From contig CBDCME010000062.1 in assembly GCA_965218865.1 (NCBI GenBank), forward strand, positions 62,001 to 126,000: 64,000 nucleotides of DNA. Reading direction: 5' to 3'. Shown piece after piece: positions 15,278 through 26,516 of this stretch. This DNA comes from CBDCME01 sp965218865 (GTDB lineage Bacteria > Pseudomonadota > Alphaproteobacteria > JAAXGF01). The position numbers were made by a program, and so were the translations under genes. The number at the start of each line of letters is the position of its first letter. Position 1 is the stretch's first letter. Below the pieces are notes generated by a model. The model saw nothing but the letters and a program-made list of their open reading frames with translations, was not told the DNA's origin and made no database searches.

Positions 15278-16098
15278 AGCGTCGTCGCCTCCTCGCCCAT
15301 CCACTTGAAGCTGCGCCGCGCGATGAGGCGCAACAGAAGGTCGACCATGAAGGCCAGGAAGGTGATCCAGACCACGTAGGGAATGATCACGTCCATCGCC
15401 AGGTAGCGGCGCACGAGGAAAATTCGGTAGCCCAAGCCGGCCGTCGCGGCGATGGCCTCGCTCGAGATGAGATACAGCCAGGCGGGCCCCAGCGAAAGAC
15501 GGACGGCGCCGATCAGCCGGGGCAGGACCTGCGGCACCGCTAGGCGGAGGACGATCTGCCAGGACGAGGCCCCCAAGGTTTGCGCCTTGACGATCTGTTC
15601 GACCGGGATCTCCATCACCCGTTGCGAAAGATCGCGAATCATGAAGGGGGTGATGCCGATGATGATCAAGACGACCTTGGCGACTTCGCCAAGGCCGAAA
15701 ATGATGAACAGAATCGGCAGAATGGCGAGCGGCGGTATGAGAGATATCACCGCGATCAGGGGCGCGATGGACCTGCGAACGTAAGGAATCAATCCAATGG
15801 CGGTACCAAAAATGAGGCCGAACGAGGTGGCAATCACCAAGCCCAGGCCGAGACGCGCCAGACTCGCGCCGGTATCCACCCAAAGCTTATACTGCCCGGT
15901 TCGAGGGTCGGCTTCAAAAGCGTACTTGGTGATCGACGAGCCGAATCTATCCAGCGACGGCAGCAACTTGTCATTCGGATTCTCGGACAGGCGAATGTTC
16001 GAGGCGGTGAAATAGGCGACGACCAGGAGAACGAAGGGGATCGCGGTCAAGATCGCGCCCACCCGCCAACCTGGCCGTCGATTGATTAATCTCGGCAT
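15274..16098 (-). CDS. ABC transporter permease, guanidine uptake
   Basis: An inner-membrane permease of the SsuC/TauC/NrtB type with about six membrane segments (for example FVLLVVAYFTASNI, LGLGLVIATSFGLIFGTAIG, IAVISLIPPLAILPILFIIFG). The EAA-loop region, where the ATPase docks, is at QIVKAQTLGASSWQIVLRLA. Its length of 274 residues is normal. It sits 38 bases after the binding-protein gene and overlaps the ATPase start. Confidence 0.9.
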   Translation of the reverse strand: MPRLINRRPGWRVGAILTAIPFVLLVVAYFTASNIRLSENPNDKLLPSLDRFGSSITKYAFEADPRTGQYKLWVDTGASLARLGLGLVIATSFGLIFGTAIGLIPYVRRSIAPLIAVISLIPPLAILPILFIIFGLGEVAKVVLIIIGITPFMIRDLSQRVMEIPVEQIVKAQTLGASSWQIVLRLAVPQVLPRLIGAVRLSLGPAWLYLISSEAIAATAGLGYRIFLVRRYLAMDVIIPYVVWITFLAFMVDLLLRLIARRSFKWMGEEATTL

Positions 16099-16136
16099 GG
16101 CGACACCGAAAATCCGTGGTTACGCCGTACTGACGT

Positions 16137-17210
16137 CTACAATTTGCCGTCGGCCGCCATCTGCATGTAGGACTCGTCGAATCGGAGCTTCAGATTTCCC
16201 TCATCACCCATGGTCTTACCGCCGGGGAAGCTCATGCCGACGTAATCGGGACTCGGCGCGCCTTCCCCGAGAATGCCGTGGTCGAAAAGGAAATTGCGCA
16301 CGTAATCCATCGTCTGAATCAACTGTTCGCTGCGGTTGAACTCGACCGCCGCGGCGGGTTCATAAAACATGAAGGTCGTATTGAGCTGGTGGTCGTATCC
16401 CGCCAGATCGGTTCCCGAGGCTCTCCCCATGTTGGTTCGGGCCATGGTTCCGGTCTCGTCGTCCTTCGACATGATCGCCATGGTCTCGTACCAGGCGCCG
16501 ACGAGCGCCTTGCCGAACTTGGGATTATCGTTCAGGACATCGGTGTTGACCACCATCATGTCGATGATCTCACCCGGAATGCCCTCTGAATCGTAAAGGC
16601 TCACGGCACTGGGGACATTTCGAATTTCGGTCAGGAGCGGGTTCCAGGTCACCACGACCTCGACGTCGTCGGAGTTGAAGGCGGCGACCATGTCGGCGTC
16701 CGAGGTATTGACGACGGTGATGTCCTTCTCGGCGATGTTCACCGAATCGAGCGCCCGCGCCAAGAGATAATGGGAAACCGACAATTCGACCAGATTGATG
16801 GTCTTCCCGGTCAGACCGGCGAGGGTGATGTCGCCCTTGCCGACGATACCGTCGTTGCCGTTCGAGAAATCGCCGATGATGAGCGCCGTAGAATCGACGC
16901 CGCCGCCGGAGGGAATGCTCAAGGCATCCATGTTCGTCATCGAGCAGCCGTCGTACTCGCCCGCCGTGAACTGGTTGATCGACTGGATGTAATCGTTGAT
17001 CTGAACGATTTTGATGTTGATGCCGTATTTGTCCGCCCATTTATCGAGGATCCCGTTATCCCCGGTCCAACCCCACGGCATCCAGCCGACATAGATAGAC
17101 CAGGCGATCTTGAAATCGGTTTGTTCCTCGGCTTGCGCCGCGGAAATCGGGACGGCCAACAGCGCGGCGCACAGCACCGCCAACAACGTTTTTTGAATCT
17201 TACTCAACAT
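16137..17210 (-). CDS. ABC transporter substrate-binding protein, guanidine uptake
   Basis: A periplasmic binding protein of the NMT1/THI5-like (SsuA/TauA) class, 357 residues. The N-terminus is a signal peptide (LLAVLCAALLAVPISAAQA, then EE). The ligand domain includes KIAWSIYVGWMPWGWT, an aromatic-rich start that could cage a small planar cation, and NDYIQSINQFTAGEYDGCSM. The ATG at 17210 has a strong AGGAGG seven bases upstream. It is the first gene after the guanidine-I riboswitch, so it is expected to bind guanidine. Confidence 0.88.
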   Translation of the reverse strand: MLSKIQKTLLAVLCAALLAVPISAAQAEEQTDFKIAWSIYVGWMPWGWTGDNGILDKWADKYGINIKIVQINDYIQSINQFTAGEYDGCSMTNMDALSIPSGGGVDSTALIIGDFSNGNDGIVGKGDITLAGLTGKTINLVELSVSHYLLARALDSVNIAEKDITVVNTSDADMVAAFNSDDVEVVVTWNPLLTEIRNVPSAVSLYDSEGIPGEIIDMMVVNTDVLNDNPKFGKALVGAWYETMAIMSKDDETGTMARTNMGRASGTDLAGYDHQLNTTFMFYEPAAAVEFNRSEQLIQTMDYVRNFLFDHGILGEGAPSPDYVGMSFPGGKTMGDEGNLKLRFDESYMQMAADGKL

Positions 17211-17298
17211 CACAAACCTCCTGTTAAATCTTTCTCTGCCGCGGAGGTCTGTCATGGGGCCAGGATGGAACTATCGGCGGCGACAAACCTGCGCAGTA

Positions 17299-17402
17299 GT
17301 TCTCCCGGGATTTTGGCCCGCCGTGTCTCCAGGTCTCCCTGGAGTGCATCTCTCGGACCAGTCACTGGCGTGACGCCGCCAGCCGGAACCCTAGATGCAC
17401 TG
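17299..17402 (-). ncRNA. Guanidine-I riboswitch (ykkC class) leading the guanidine operon
   Basis: On the minus strand the leader contains the conserved ykkC blocks in order: CTAGGGTTCCGG, CTGGTCCGAGAG, ACACGGCGGG and CCCGGGAGA. The P1 stem is perfect over eight pairs, GTGCATCT (17393-17400) with AGATGCAC (17344-17351). The aptamer ends about 90 bases before the binding-protein start, leaving room for an expression platform. Ligand binding should turn on the five-gene operon, so cells induce uptake and hydrolysis when guanidine is present. Confidence 0.93.
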
Positions 17403-17743
17403 CAAACTTAATTCGCGTTTTTTTGGTCTGACTATTCCACCCCCTCCCTGAACGGGGCAGCCTGAAAGTGAACCAAGTCTAACCGACAGTCGGCGCCTCG
17501 GCAACAACATTAGTCGATGACCTTGGGCGGCGCCTTATCAAACCTCATTATCCCCCTAGGTGTCATGGCGAGCGTTCGCATGGCACCGATTCGCTGTCAA
17601 GCCGACCCCGTCGATGGCCGAGAACTCGGCTCGGCGCCCGCGGTAAACCCCACAACTTGCGGCAGCATACCTCAGCACGTATTGTTACACAAAACAATTG
17701 AACGCCGCGCGTCCTTAGCGCACAGCGAAGAAAGGGAGGGAAT
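17403..17743. other. Divergent intergenic region between riboswitch operon and hsdM
   Basis: About 340 bases holding the promoters of the riboswitch operon (minus strand) and hsdM (plus strand). A T7 run at 17419-17425 lies near the riboswitch 5' end. Nothing else recognisable is seen. Confidence 0.5.
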
Positions 17744-19310
<1,567 letters not shown>

Positions 19311-19318
<8 letters not shown>

Positions 19319-19684
19319 ATTGCCTCAAGGCACGACTCACCCGCGAGGGTTTCCATCGCCAGACCAGATTGCCTGGCGGTTGGTGCCTGCGAGGGATTTG
19401 TTTCAATTGAGATACGGGAAAGCATTAGTGGCAACGCGCCGCCGCCCTGGCAATATCGTCGTATATGGTACAAATGGCCCTTGTGGCAGACATGATGAGG
19501 CTCTGTTTAAGGGACCGGGCGTAGTCTTGGGACGAAAAGGACAAGGGCCGCTCGGGGTCGAGTGGTCGGAAGAAGATTTTTGGGTAATTGATACGGCGTA
19601 TTCACTATTCACTAATATTGGTCTCATTGATTTGAGATATGCGTACTAATCTGATCTTCTTTATTGGACTCAATCATCTCAAAG
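19311..19684 (+). pseudogene. hsdS: Type I specificity subunit hsdS, frameshifted and truncated
   Basis: The first half of target-recognition domain 1 is recognisable: FQLRYGKALVATRRRPGNIV, VYGTNGPCG, GPGVVLGRKGQG and DFWVIDTAYSLF. The frame stops at TAA 19647-19649 after IDLRYAY. A one-base shift restores NLIFFIGLNHLKG, which continues the family motif. The IS256 element then cuts the gene at 19685. The second recognition domain and spacer helices are absent. Confidence 0.82.
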
Positions 19685-21146
19685 GGCAATGTCCCGGCTG
19701 ATGTTGAAAAAGTGAGGTAGGCGTCATTCGCCTGGAACCGTTAGGCTCTGGGTGTTGAATCCATCAAGGAGAACGACGCCATGACCAAGACTACACGGAA
19801 CAGCCGCCTTTCGAAACTGTTGGAGATCCCGCTTCCGCTGTTGCCGCCGGCCTTGCCGGAGGCTTTTGATGATCTGCGCATGAGCGTGGATCGCTTTTGC
19901 CTGTTGGCCGGGGTGGAGACCCTGGGCGAGATGCTGGACGAGGATAGCGAGGTGCTCTGCGGAGCGCGCCACGCCCGCACGGCCGAGCGGCAGGGCCATC
20001 GCTGGGGGACAACCCAGAGCGAGATTGCCTATCACGGGGGCAAGGTGAAGCTGACGCGCCCGCGGGTGCGCGATCTTGCGGGCAAGGAGATGAGCTTGCC
20101 GAGCTGGGAGTTGCTCTCGGACCCGGCGCTTTTGCAGTCCTGGGCGATGAACATCATGCTGCTTACGGTTTCGACCCGCAAGTACGCGCGCGCCGTGCGC
20201 CTGCCCGGCGAGGCCAGCGGCGACTTGCCGGCACGCGCGGGCGATGCGACCTCGAAGTCCGCGGTCTCGCGGCGCTTCGTGACCATGACGCGCAAGAAGC
20301 TGAAGGCCTTCCTGGCCAGCGACCTTTCGGATCTCGATCTCCTGGTCATCCAGATCGACGGGCTGCACGTCGGCGATCACGTGTTGCTGGCAGCTATTGG
20401 CATCGACGGCGCGGGCGAGAAGCATGTTCTAGGCCTGGCCGAAGGTGCCACGGAGAATGCCGCCACGGTGCAGGCGCTGCTCGACAACCTGACCGCCCGC
20501 GGCCTCGACCCGGAAGTGCCCCGGCTCTTCATCGTCGACGGCGCCAAGGCGCTCTCCAAGGCGATCAAGCGGACCTTCGGGCCGGTGGCCGCCCTCCAGC
20601 GCTGCCAGGTCCACAAGGGCCGCAACATCATCGAGCGCCTCGACGAAAGCCTTCATGCCGGCGTCAAGAAGGCGCTCAGGCAAGCCTGGGACCAAGACGA
20701 TGCCGAGAAAGCCGAACGCCTCATGAATAACCTGGCGCGCCGCCTGGAGACCGAGGCCCCCGGCGTTTCGGCTTCCATCCTGGAGGGCCTGGATGAGATC
20801 CTCACCGTGATCCGCTTGGGCCTGCCGCCCAAGCTCAGGCGCTCCTTGGCCTGCACCAACGCCATCGAGAATGCCTTGGGAACGGTCAGGATGGTGCAGC
20901 ACAATGTCAAGCGCTGGCGCAACGCCGAGATGGCCTTGCGATGGACCGCCGCCGGCCTCCTGGAAGCCCAAAAGACCTCCGTCGCCTCAAGGCCTACCGG
21001 CAACTCCCCATCCTCAGAGCTGCCCTCGAGGATCACGTGAAAAAGGCAAAAGCGAAAAGCGCCATTGAAACCATCAAAGAGGCCGCCTGGCCTCGAAGCC
21101 CAACCATGCCTGCCTCGCCTTTTTCAACAGAGCATGGGACATCGCC
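19685..21146 (+). mobile_element. IS256-family element, copy 2 (frameshifted transposase)
   Basis: Ends are GGCAATGTCCC (left) and GGGACATCGCC (right), followed inward by a shared GTTGAAAAAG block, giving inverted repeats of about 38 bases with some mismatches. It is 1462 bases, one shorter than the intact copy at 47617-49079, because of a one-base deletion in the transposase gene. It interrupts hsdS on the left and a hypothetical gene on the right, with no direct repeat, so the flanks have been rearranged. Confidence 0.92.
19781..21040 (+). pseudogene. IS256-family transposase, frameshifted near C-terminus
   Basis: Matches the intact 436-residue copy up to LLEAQKT, including the DDE-region segments LLVIQIDGLHVGDH, FIVDGAKALSKAIK and SLACTNAIENALGTVRM. 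A T is missing near 20977, so the last residues (normally FRRLKAYRQLPILRAALEDH) are read out of frame. Only about 26 residues are altered, so residual activity is possible. Confidence 0.85.
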
Positions 21147-21289
21147 TTGCCGATCACGTCCATCACCATACGCGCGACCAAGTTCAGCTTGCCGGGAAAG
21201 GTCGGCTCCTCGGGCCCAAATGTTTTTCTGTAGGTGTCCTCTAAATGATTCCCGAGGGCCTCGCCCAATATTGTTGTGGGGTTCAACAT
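21147..21289 (-). pseudogene. Hypothetical protein, 3'-truncated by IS256 copy 2
   Basis: A minus-strand frame from an ATG at 21287-21289 gives about 48 residues (MLNPTTILGEALGNHLEDTY, then KTFGPEEPTFPGKLNLVARM) before running into the IS256 end. It is flanked on its 5' side by IS630 copy 2 after about 60 bases. The family is not recognised. Confidence 0.4.
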
Positions 21290-21362
21290 AATGTCGTCCC
21301 TCAATGAATGAGCGATCACCATATACGATTACGGCGAGACGATAAACTCATACCAACCGCCC

Positions 21363-21968
21363 TTAACATTGACTTGTGCGAGCCCACGCTCTGAGGCCGA
21401 TGGACATGATCTTCCAAGGTTGGTCGGTCAGGTTGTTCCAGGCTTGGCAAGAGGCCTCGACGATGGCTTCATAGGAGTCGAAGACACGATTGGAGAGCCA
21501 GTTCTGGCGGAGGTATTGCCAGACATTTTCGGCGGGATTGAGCTCCGGGGACTTGGGTGGCAAAGGCACGAGGGAGATGTTCTCCGGGATGCCGAGTTTG
21601 GCAGTGGTGTGCCATGCGGCTTGGTCGAGCAGCACGACGGCATGGGCGTTTGGGGCAACGGCCCGGCTGATTTCCTCGAGATGCAGGTCCATGGCTTCAG
21701 TATTGGCGCGCGGCATGACCAGCGCCGCGCCCTCACCGCGCTCGGGGCAGATGGCGCCGAAGAGATACGCCGAAGAGGTCCGTAGGTCCTTGACCTGGCG
21801 CGGGCGCGATCCCTTTGGGGCCCACTGGCGCACCAGGCTGTTCTTCTGGCCGACGCGCATTTCATCTTGAAACCAAACCTCGATGGGCGTGTCCGGTGGC
21901 TGTGCCGCTACGATTTTAGCCAAGTGTTCGGGAAAATTTTTTTTTAAATTCCTCCTGTGCCCGCGCAT
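21363..21968 (-). CDS. IS630 transposase orfB, copy 2
   Basis: DDE half with FQDE, LLDQAAWH and NPAENVW all intact. It is reached from orfA by slippage on the A9 run or translated from its own ATG at 21968. Confidence 0.87.
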   Translation of the reverse strand: MRGHRRNLKKNFPEHLAKIVAAQPPDTPIEVWFQDEMRVGQKNSLVRQWAPKGSRPRQVKDLRTSSAYLFGAICPERGEGAALVMPRANTEAMDLHLEEISRAVAPNAHAVVLLDQAAWHTTAKLGIPENISLVPLPPKSPELNPAENVWQYLRQNWLSNRVFDSYEAIVEASCQAWNNLTDQPWKIMSIGLRAWARTSQC

Positions 21969-22428
21969 CCTGGCCGACGTGGCGCGGGCGCGCGGAAATA
22001 TGCGAGAACCCGAGCGCGGCCAGCAGCTTGCCGACGCTCCGCTCGTGATAGTCCACGCCGAAGCGCGTTCGGATCAGTTGCTTGAGATCGATGCAGCGCC
22101 AACGCACGACCCCATCCCGTTCGGGATCGGGACCGGCCTCGATAGCCCGCGAAAGCGCCGCCATTTGCGACGGCGTCAACCGACGCAACGCCCCGTTCGG
22201 CTTGCGGTCGATCAGACCGGCCGGACCTCCCGCGTTGAACCGGTGAACCCAGTCCCGCAACGTCTGCCGATCCATGCCGCCAATACCCGCCGCGCACGCT
22301 CGATCCATCCCATCGTAGATGGCCGCCATCGACAAAAGCCGTCGCGCCTGGTTCCCATCATCGCTCCGTGCCGCAAGAACACGGACTCTTTCAGCATCAA
22401 AGTCGTTTCGCAAAGGAATCGTTGGCAT
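21916..22428 (-). CDS. IS630 transposase orfA, copy 2
   Basis: Helix-turn-helix half starting MPTIPLRNDFDAER, with no nonsense codon. A GCG to GCT-type change (ggctaa) ends this frame right after SRTLG, earlier than in the other copies but still beyond the slippage site, so a fused product remains possible. Confidence 0.85.
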   Translation of the reverse strand: MPTIPLRNDFDAERVRVLAARSDDGNQARRLLSMAAIYDGMDRACAAGIGGMDRQTLRDWVHRFNAGGPAGLIDRKPNGALRRLTPSQMAALSRAIEAGPDPERDGVVRWRCIDLKQLIRTRFGVDYHERSVGKLLAALGFSHISARPRHVGQDARAQEEFKKKFSRTLG

Positions 22429-22516
22429 TGAACACACTCCCTTGTTGCCAACAACCTTGAATCACACAAAACCTAGCGTGTAAACCTTTGCGCGAGTCAA
22501 ACTCTGGGGCGGTTGG

Positions 22517-22720
22517 TATAAGATTGTACTGAATCGAGTATGCGATGTCGCTCGGTCCGAAGATTCCCGCGAAGCCTCCATCGGCCGCGAAGAAAAGATG
22601 GTTGTCGAAGGGGACGCCAAATTTTGCATCGTCTTCCAGCTCGCATTCCCCATCATCGAAGTCTTCATCGCAAAAGCCGAAGAAATCGAAGGGGGTGATC
22701 GCAGACACAGTGGCGGTCGT
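22517..22720 (-). pseudogene. Acidic hypothetical protein fragment cut by IS630 copy 2
   Basis: A minus-strand open frame starting near a GTG at about 22706 reads SAITPFDFFGFCDEDFDDGE and continues with GVPFDNHLFFAADGGFAGIF before meeting the IS end. It is strongly acidic and Phe-rich. The frame continues upstream without a clear start codon. It is divergent from the CelD-like gene. The family is unknown. Confidence 0.35.
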
Positions 22721-22756
22721 CGGAAGACTCCGTTCCCTTGACGGTGGTACGGGGGT

Positions 22757-23584
22757 ATGTTTTCCGCAAACCTGGAGGTCATCTGGGAAATGTCGGTTGA
22801 GTTTATTCCCGGCAACGACGAGCGATCAGGTTCGCCCCGCGTATGCGTCTGGGACAAGATCGATCACCTGCCGCCCAGCCATGTAGAGCTGCTCCAAAAT
22901 GCTGAACGCAGGGATTTTTTTCAAGGGCTAGGTTGGTTCAAGTCGTTTATGGCGACCGCGCTGGAAGATAACGCGCGTCCAGCAATACTGAGCGTTGAGA
23001 ACGATGAAGGCCTGCTGCTCCTTGTTTGTCTGCGTTCGCCTGAGGGACAGAACGGGTCGATTTTTGCCCGAAATTGCATGCCGCTGAAATCGCTGGCGAG
23101 CATGACGAATTTCCAATCGATTTATTTCGCGCCAGTGCATTCGAATAACCACTCTACGGACGCGGTAATACAAATGGGCAGAGAACTAAAACGGCTTCGC
23201 TGCCCCCTTATAAATTTCGACCATCTGGACCCCAGGACCGATGCGGTGGACGCATTGAGCGGTGGCTTCTCGGCCTCAGGTTTCCGTGTACGAGCGTATG
23301 ACTACGACCAAAATCTTTTTGAAAGAACGGACGGGATTTCCTACGCAGATTATCTCAAGAACCGTTCCTCCCAATTGCGCAATAACATCCGCCGCATGCG
23401 GAAGAAACTCGCAAAATTGGGAGAGGTTAGATTCGAATGCACTTCTCGCGGCGATTTGGGAAACGCGATCCGCGACTACAAGGATGTCCTTGCCAATAGT
23501 TGGAAGGAACCAGAGCCGTTTCCCGATCACACCGCCAGTATGATCAACGAAGCGGCAAATGCCGGATCATTGCGACTGGGTTTG
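22757..23584 (+). pseudogene. CelD/FemAB-like acyltransferase, 3'-truncated
   Basis: The frame encodes about 275 residues before it crosses into IS1634 sequence. Segments such as FFQGLGWFKSFMATALEDNA, RPAILSVENDEGLLLLVCLR, FARNCMPLKSLASMTNFQSI and SYADYLKNRSSQLRNNIRRM, followed by RKKLAKLG, fit the GNAT-fold proteins annotated as involved in cellulose/polysaccharide biosynthesis (CelD, FemAB-like). The C-terminal half, which includes the rest of the acyltransferase fold, is missing. Start ATG 22757, or possibly 22790 (MSVEFIPGND). The family assignment is moderate. Confidence 0.5.
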
Positions 23585-24127
23585 CACAGCCGGTCGATCA
23601 CCGGGATCAACGTCGTCACGTCGGCGGTATCGCCGGGCCACAACTCCGAACAAACCGGCCGGCCGTCCTGGTCGATGACCACGCCGACGATCATCTGGTT
23701 GAGATCCGGCCGGTGATCCTTCGAATAGCCGCGCCGCCCCAGGCTCTGCCCACCCTCGAAGTAGATCGACGTGGTGTCCATGAAGACCACGGAAAGCTCG
23801 CTGAACAGGTCACGCCGGGGGGCGAACAGAGCCTCTTCGACCAAGTCCTTGACACAGCGCGGCGAAAACGGCGTGCGGCCGTCCTGCCCGTCCGTCGGCA
23901 ACTCTTCGCCCAGCCACGCCATCGCCCGGTAGAGGTGGTGCAACTCGAGCTCGGCGGCGCCATCGATATCGGCGCGCCAAACCTCACAAGACCGACCGGA
24001 AACCATCAGACGGTGGAGCACAGTGAGAAACACCGCCCGTTCGACGGCGAATTCGAACTTGCGCCCGGCTGCCAACGTCTCGACCACGGACCGGCAACCG
24101 CTCTTGCGCCACAGCCGCTCGAACAAA
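23585..24127 (-). pseudogene. IS1634-family transposase, middle part (interrupted)
   Basis: Minus-strand reading gives LFERLWRKSGCRSVVETLAA, the N-proximal region of an IS1634-type (IS4 superfamily) transposase. It continues through VVFMDTTSIYFEGGQSLGRR and LNQMIVGVVIDQDGRPVCSE to VTTLIPVIDRL, where it is cut and joined to the CelD-like gene. The preceding N-terminal part lies at 26611-26972, on the other side of the nested IS256-like element. The C-terminal half is lost. Confidence 0.88.
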
Positions 24128-24133
24128 GAGCTA

Positions 24134-25247
24134 CTAATATCCCAAAATAATACCTGACATATTGATCGGACTGTGCTATACATGGTGCATGGAAGCGCGT
24201 GACTTTCGTGGCATTGGTCGGGCGGCGCAGGAGGAACTCCGGCGTCGGGCGATCGTGCTTGTCGAGCAGGGTGGATCGAGCCGGGCCGAGGCGGCCAGGG
24301 TTGTTGGCGTGCAGCGGCAGACGGTCAACATCTGGCTCAAGCGGTATCGCGAACGGGGCGAGGACGGCCTCCTGGATGGTCGTCGGGTTTCCGGACGCAA
24401 GGGCAAGGGGGCGCTGACCACCGAGGAGGGCCGGCAAGTCCGCCGCTGGATCGCCGACAAGACGCCCGATCAGCTCAAACTGCCGTTTGCATTGTGGACG
24501 TCCCGTGCGGTGCGCGAGTTGATCGAGCGCCGGTTGGGCAAGCGCCTTGGCCTGTCGACCGTCCAGCTCTACCTGAAGCGCTGGGGCATGACCCCGCAAA
24601 AGCCGCTGGCGCGCGCCAAACAACGCTCGCCCGCCGCCGTGGCCGCCTGGTTGGAGCGCGACTACCCGGCGATCGCCGGGCGCGCCAAGCGAGAGAGAGC
24701 CGTCGTCTACTGGGGCGACGAGACCGGCATCTCCAACCAAGACCAGATCGGCCGCAGTTATGCCCCAAGAGGCCAGACGCCGGTGGTTGGCCGGACCGCC
24801 AAGAAGATCTCCAAGAGCATGATTTCGGCCGTCTCCAACCGCGGCCTGATGCGCTTCATGCTGTATGATGGGGCGCTTAACGTCGATCGCTTCATCATCT
24901 TCCTGCGGCGGCTGATCAAGGACGCAAAGCAGAAGGTGTTCCTGATCATAGATAACCTGAAGGTGCACCACGCCAAGTGGGTCAAGGCCTGGACTCTGAG
25001 CCATCGCCACGAGATCGAGCTGTTCTACCTCCCGGCCCCCGAGTGCAACCCGGACGAATACTTGAACAACGATGTCAAGCAGAAGTTGCGCCAAAAGCCG
25101 CAGCCCGGCACCAAGGACGAACTGGACAAGAATACCCGCGCCGTCTTGCGCGCAATTCAGCGTTCATCGGATCAAGTGCGCGGTTACTTCCGGCCCCACC
25201 CCGTCAAATACGCCGCCTGATCGTCAGGTGTCATATTAGGATATTAA
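24134..25247 (+). mobile_element. Second IS630-type element (about 1114 bp), nested in the IS256-like element
   Basis: Inverted ends CTAATATCCC... and its partner match at about 20 of 25 positions and share ACCTGAC. A TA dinucleotide flanks both sides (24132-24133 and 25248-25249). Removing the element restores the left terminal repeat of the surrounding IS256-like element, so it inserted last. Confidence 0.88.
24189..25220 (+). CDS. IS630-family transposase (single frame)
   Basis: A 343-residue transposase in one frame. N-terminal helix-turn-helix AEAARVVGVQRQTVNIWLKR is followed by a DDE core: YWGDETGIS, FLIIDNLKVHH and NPDEYLNND. It appears intact. The start MEARDFRGIG was preferred over an upstream ATG at 24162 that would overlap the terminal repeat region. 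It is unrelated in sequence to the two-frame IS630 copies in this window. Confidence 0.92.
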   Translation: MEARDFRGIGRAAQEELRRRAIVLVEQGGSSRAEAARVVGVQRQTVNIWLKRYRERGEDGLLDGRRVSGRKGKGALTTEEGRQVRRWIADKTPDQLKLPFALWTSRAVRELIERRLGKRLGLSTVQLYLKRWGMTPQKPLARAKQRSPAAVAAWLERDYPAIAGRAKRERAVVYWGDETGISNQDQIGRSYAPRGQTPVVGRTAKKISKSMISAVSNRGLMRFMLYDGALNVDRFIIFLRRLIKDAKQKVFLIIDNLKVHHAKWVKAWTLSHRHEIELFYLPAPECNPDEYLNNDVKQKLRQKPQPGTKDELDKNTRAVLRAIQRSSDQVRGYFRPHPVKYAA

Positions 25248-25274
25248 TAATGTCAAAAGTTGGTGACGGGGGTT

Positions 25275-26516
25275 TTAGGCGGCGCGGTCGGTTAGCTTTT
25301 CTCCATCCTTGAATGTGACACCCTGGATGATCTCGGCGAGCCGCTGGGAGCCGTCGAGGCGGCGCCATTTTTTGCTCGCCGATTGGCAGAGTTTGAAGAC
25401 CATCATGAGGGCCGTTTTACGGCTGAGGCAGCCTTTGGTCCTGGCGGTTCGAAGGCGCACCGTGGCGAAGGTGCTTTCGATCGGATTGGTGGTTCGCAAG
25501 TGCTTCCAGTGCTCGGCCGGGAAGTCGTAGAAGGTGAGCAACTCCACCCGGTTCTTGGCCAGGCAGGCGACGGCCTTGTCGTACTTGGGACCGAAGATTT
25601 CCACGAAGAAGTCGAAGGCTTTCTCGGCCTCGTCCTTGGTTTCGGCCATCCAGATGTCCTGCAAGCGCTTCTTGACCTTGGGCTGGACGGACTTCGGCAG
25701 CTTGTTCAGCACATTGGCCGTTTTATGGACCCAGCAACGCTGCTCGCGCACGCTTCCGTAGACCTCGCGCAGGGCCTTCCAGAACCCAAGGGCGCCGTCG
25801 CCAGTGGCCAGTTCGGGCGGAATCACGAGGCCCCGCTTCTTGAGGTCGAGAAGCAGTTCGCGCCAGGATTGGGCACTTTCGCGATAACCGTCGTCGATGG
25901 CCAATACTTCCTTGCGGCCCCTATCGTCGGCGCCGATGATGACCAGAATGCATTGGCGATCTTTGTCCAGGCGCGGCTGGAAATAGATGCCGTCAGCCCA
26001 GAAATAGACGTAGCGCTTGGCGGACAAGTCCCGCCCTTGCCAGCGCTCCAGCTCCTCTTGCCAGACCTTCTTGAGACGCACGATGGTGTTGGCCGAAAGG
26101 CCCGGCGCGTCCGCACCCACGAGCGCTGCCAGGGCGTCGGAAAAATCACCCGTGGAGATGCCTTTGAGATAAAGCCAGGGCAACAGTTCCTCGACAGATT
26201 TGCTGCGCCGCAAATAGGGCGGCAGGATCGCCGATGTAAAACGGATTTTCGTTCCCAGCCCGCCACGGTCGCGCGGACAACGTACGCTCACCGCACCAAT
26301 CCCGGTTTGAATCTCACGCTCCGGCAAATACCCGTGACGGACAATCCGCCGCCGCCCCGTCGCATCCCTCAAATCGGCGTGCGTCTCCACGAAACTCGCA
26401 ACCTCCATCTCCACCGCCTGGGCAAGAAGCTGACGCGCGCCGGTACGCAAAACCTCCGTCAACGGGTCCTCAAACGACGCTGGATGGCGAAACTGAACAA
26501 CGGTATCTTCCTTCAT
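25275..26516 (-). CDS. IS256-family transposase of the nested element
   Basis: A mutator-type transposase of 413 residues. Recognisable parts are YVYFWADGIYFQPRLDKDRQ (first Asp), LATGDGALGFWKALREV (second Asp) and HLRTTNPIESTFATVRLRT (the family signature with the catalytic Glu). The ATG at 26516 gives MKEDTVVQFRHP and follows an AAGGA; an upstream start at 26555 is possible. The coding frame is intact despite the insertion in the element's end. Confidence 0.93.
   Translation of the reverse strand: MKEDTVVQFRHPASFEDPLTEVLRTGARQLLAQAVEMEVASFVETHADLRDATGRRRIVRHGYLPEREIQTGIGAVSVRCPRDRGGLGTKIRFTSAILPPYLRRSKSVEELLPWLYLKGISTGDFSDALAALVGADAPGLSANTIVRLKKVWQEELERWQGRDLSAKRYVYFWADGIYFQPRLDKDRQCILVIIGADDRGRKEVLAIDDGYRESAQSWRELLLDLKKRGLVIPPELATGDGALGFWKALREVYGSVREQRCWVHKTANVLNKLPKSVQPKVKKRLQDIWMAETKDEAEKAFDFFVEIFGPKYDKAVACLAKNRVELLTFYDFPAEHWKHLRTTNPIESTFATVRLRTARTKGCLSRKTALMMVFKLCQSASKKWRRLDGSQRLAEIIQGVTFKDGEKLTDRAA

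Larger units (their letters stand above)
21353..22516 (-). mobile_element. IS630-family element, copy 2
   Basis: Full-length 1164-bp copy with CCAACCGCCC termini and flanking TA on both sides, opposite in orientation to copy 1. The A run at the frameshift site is nine A here, because the G after A8 is replaced by A. Confidence 0.93.
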
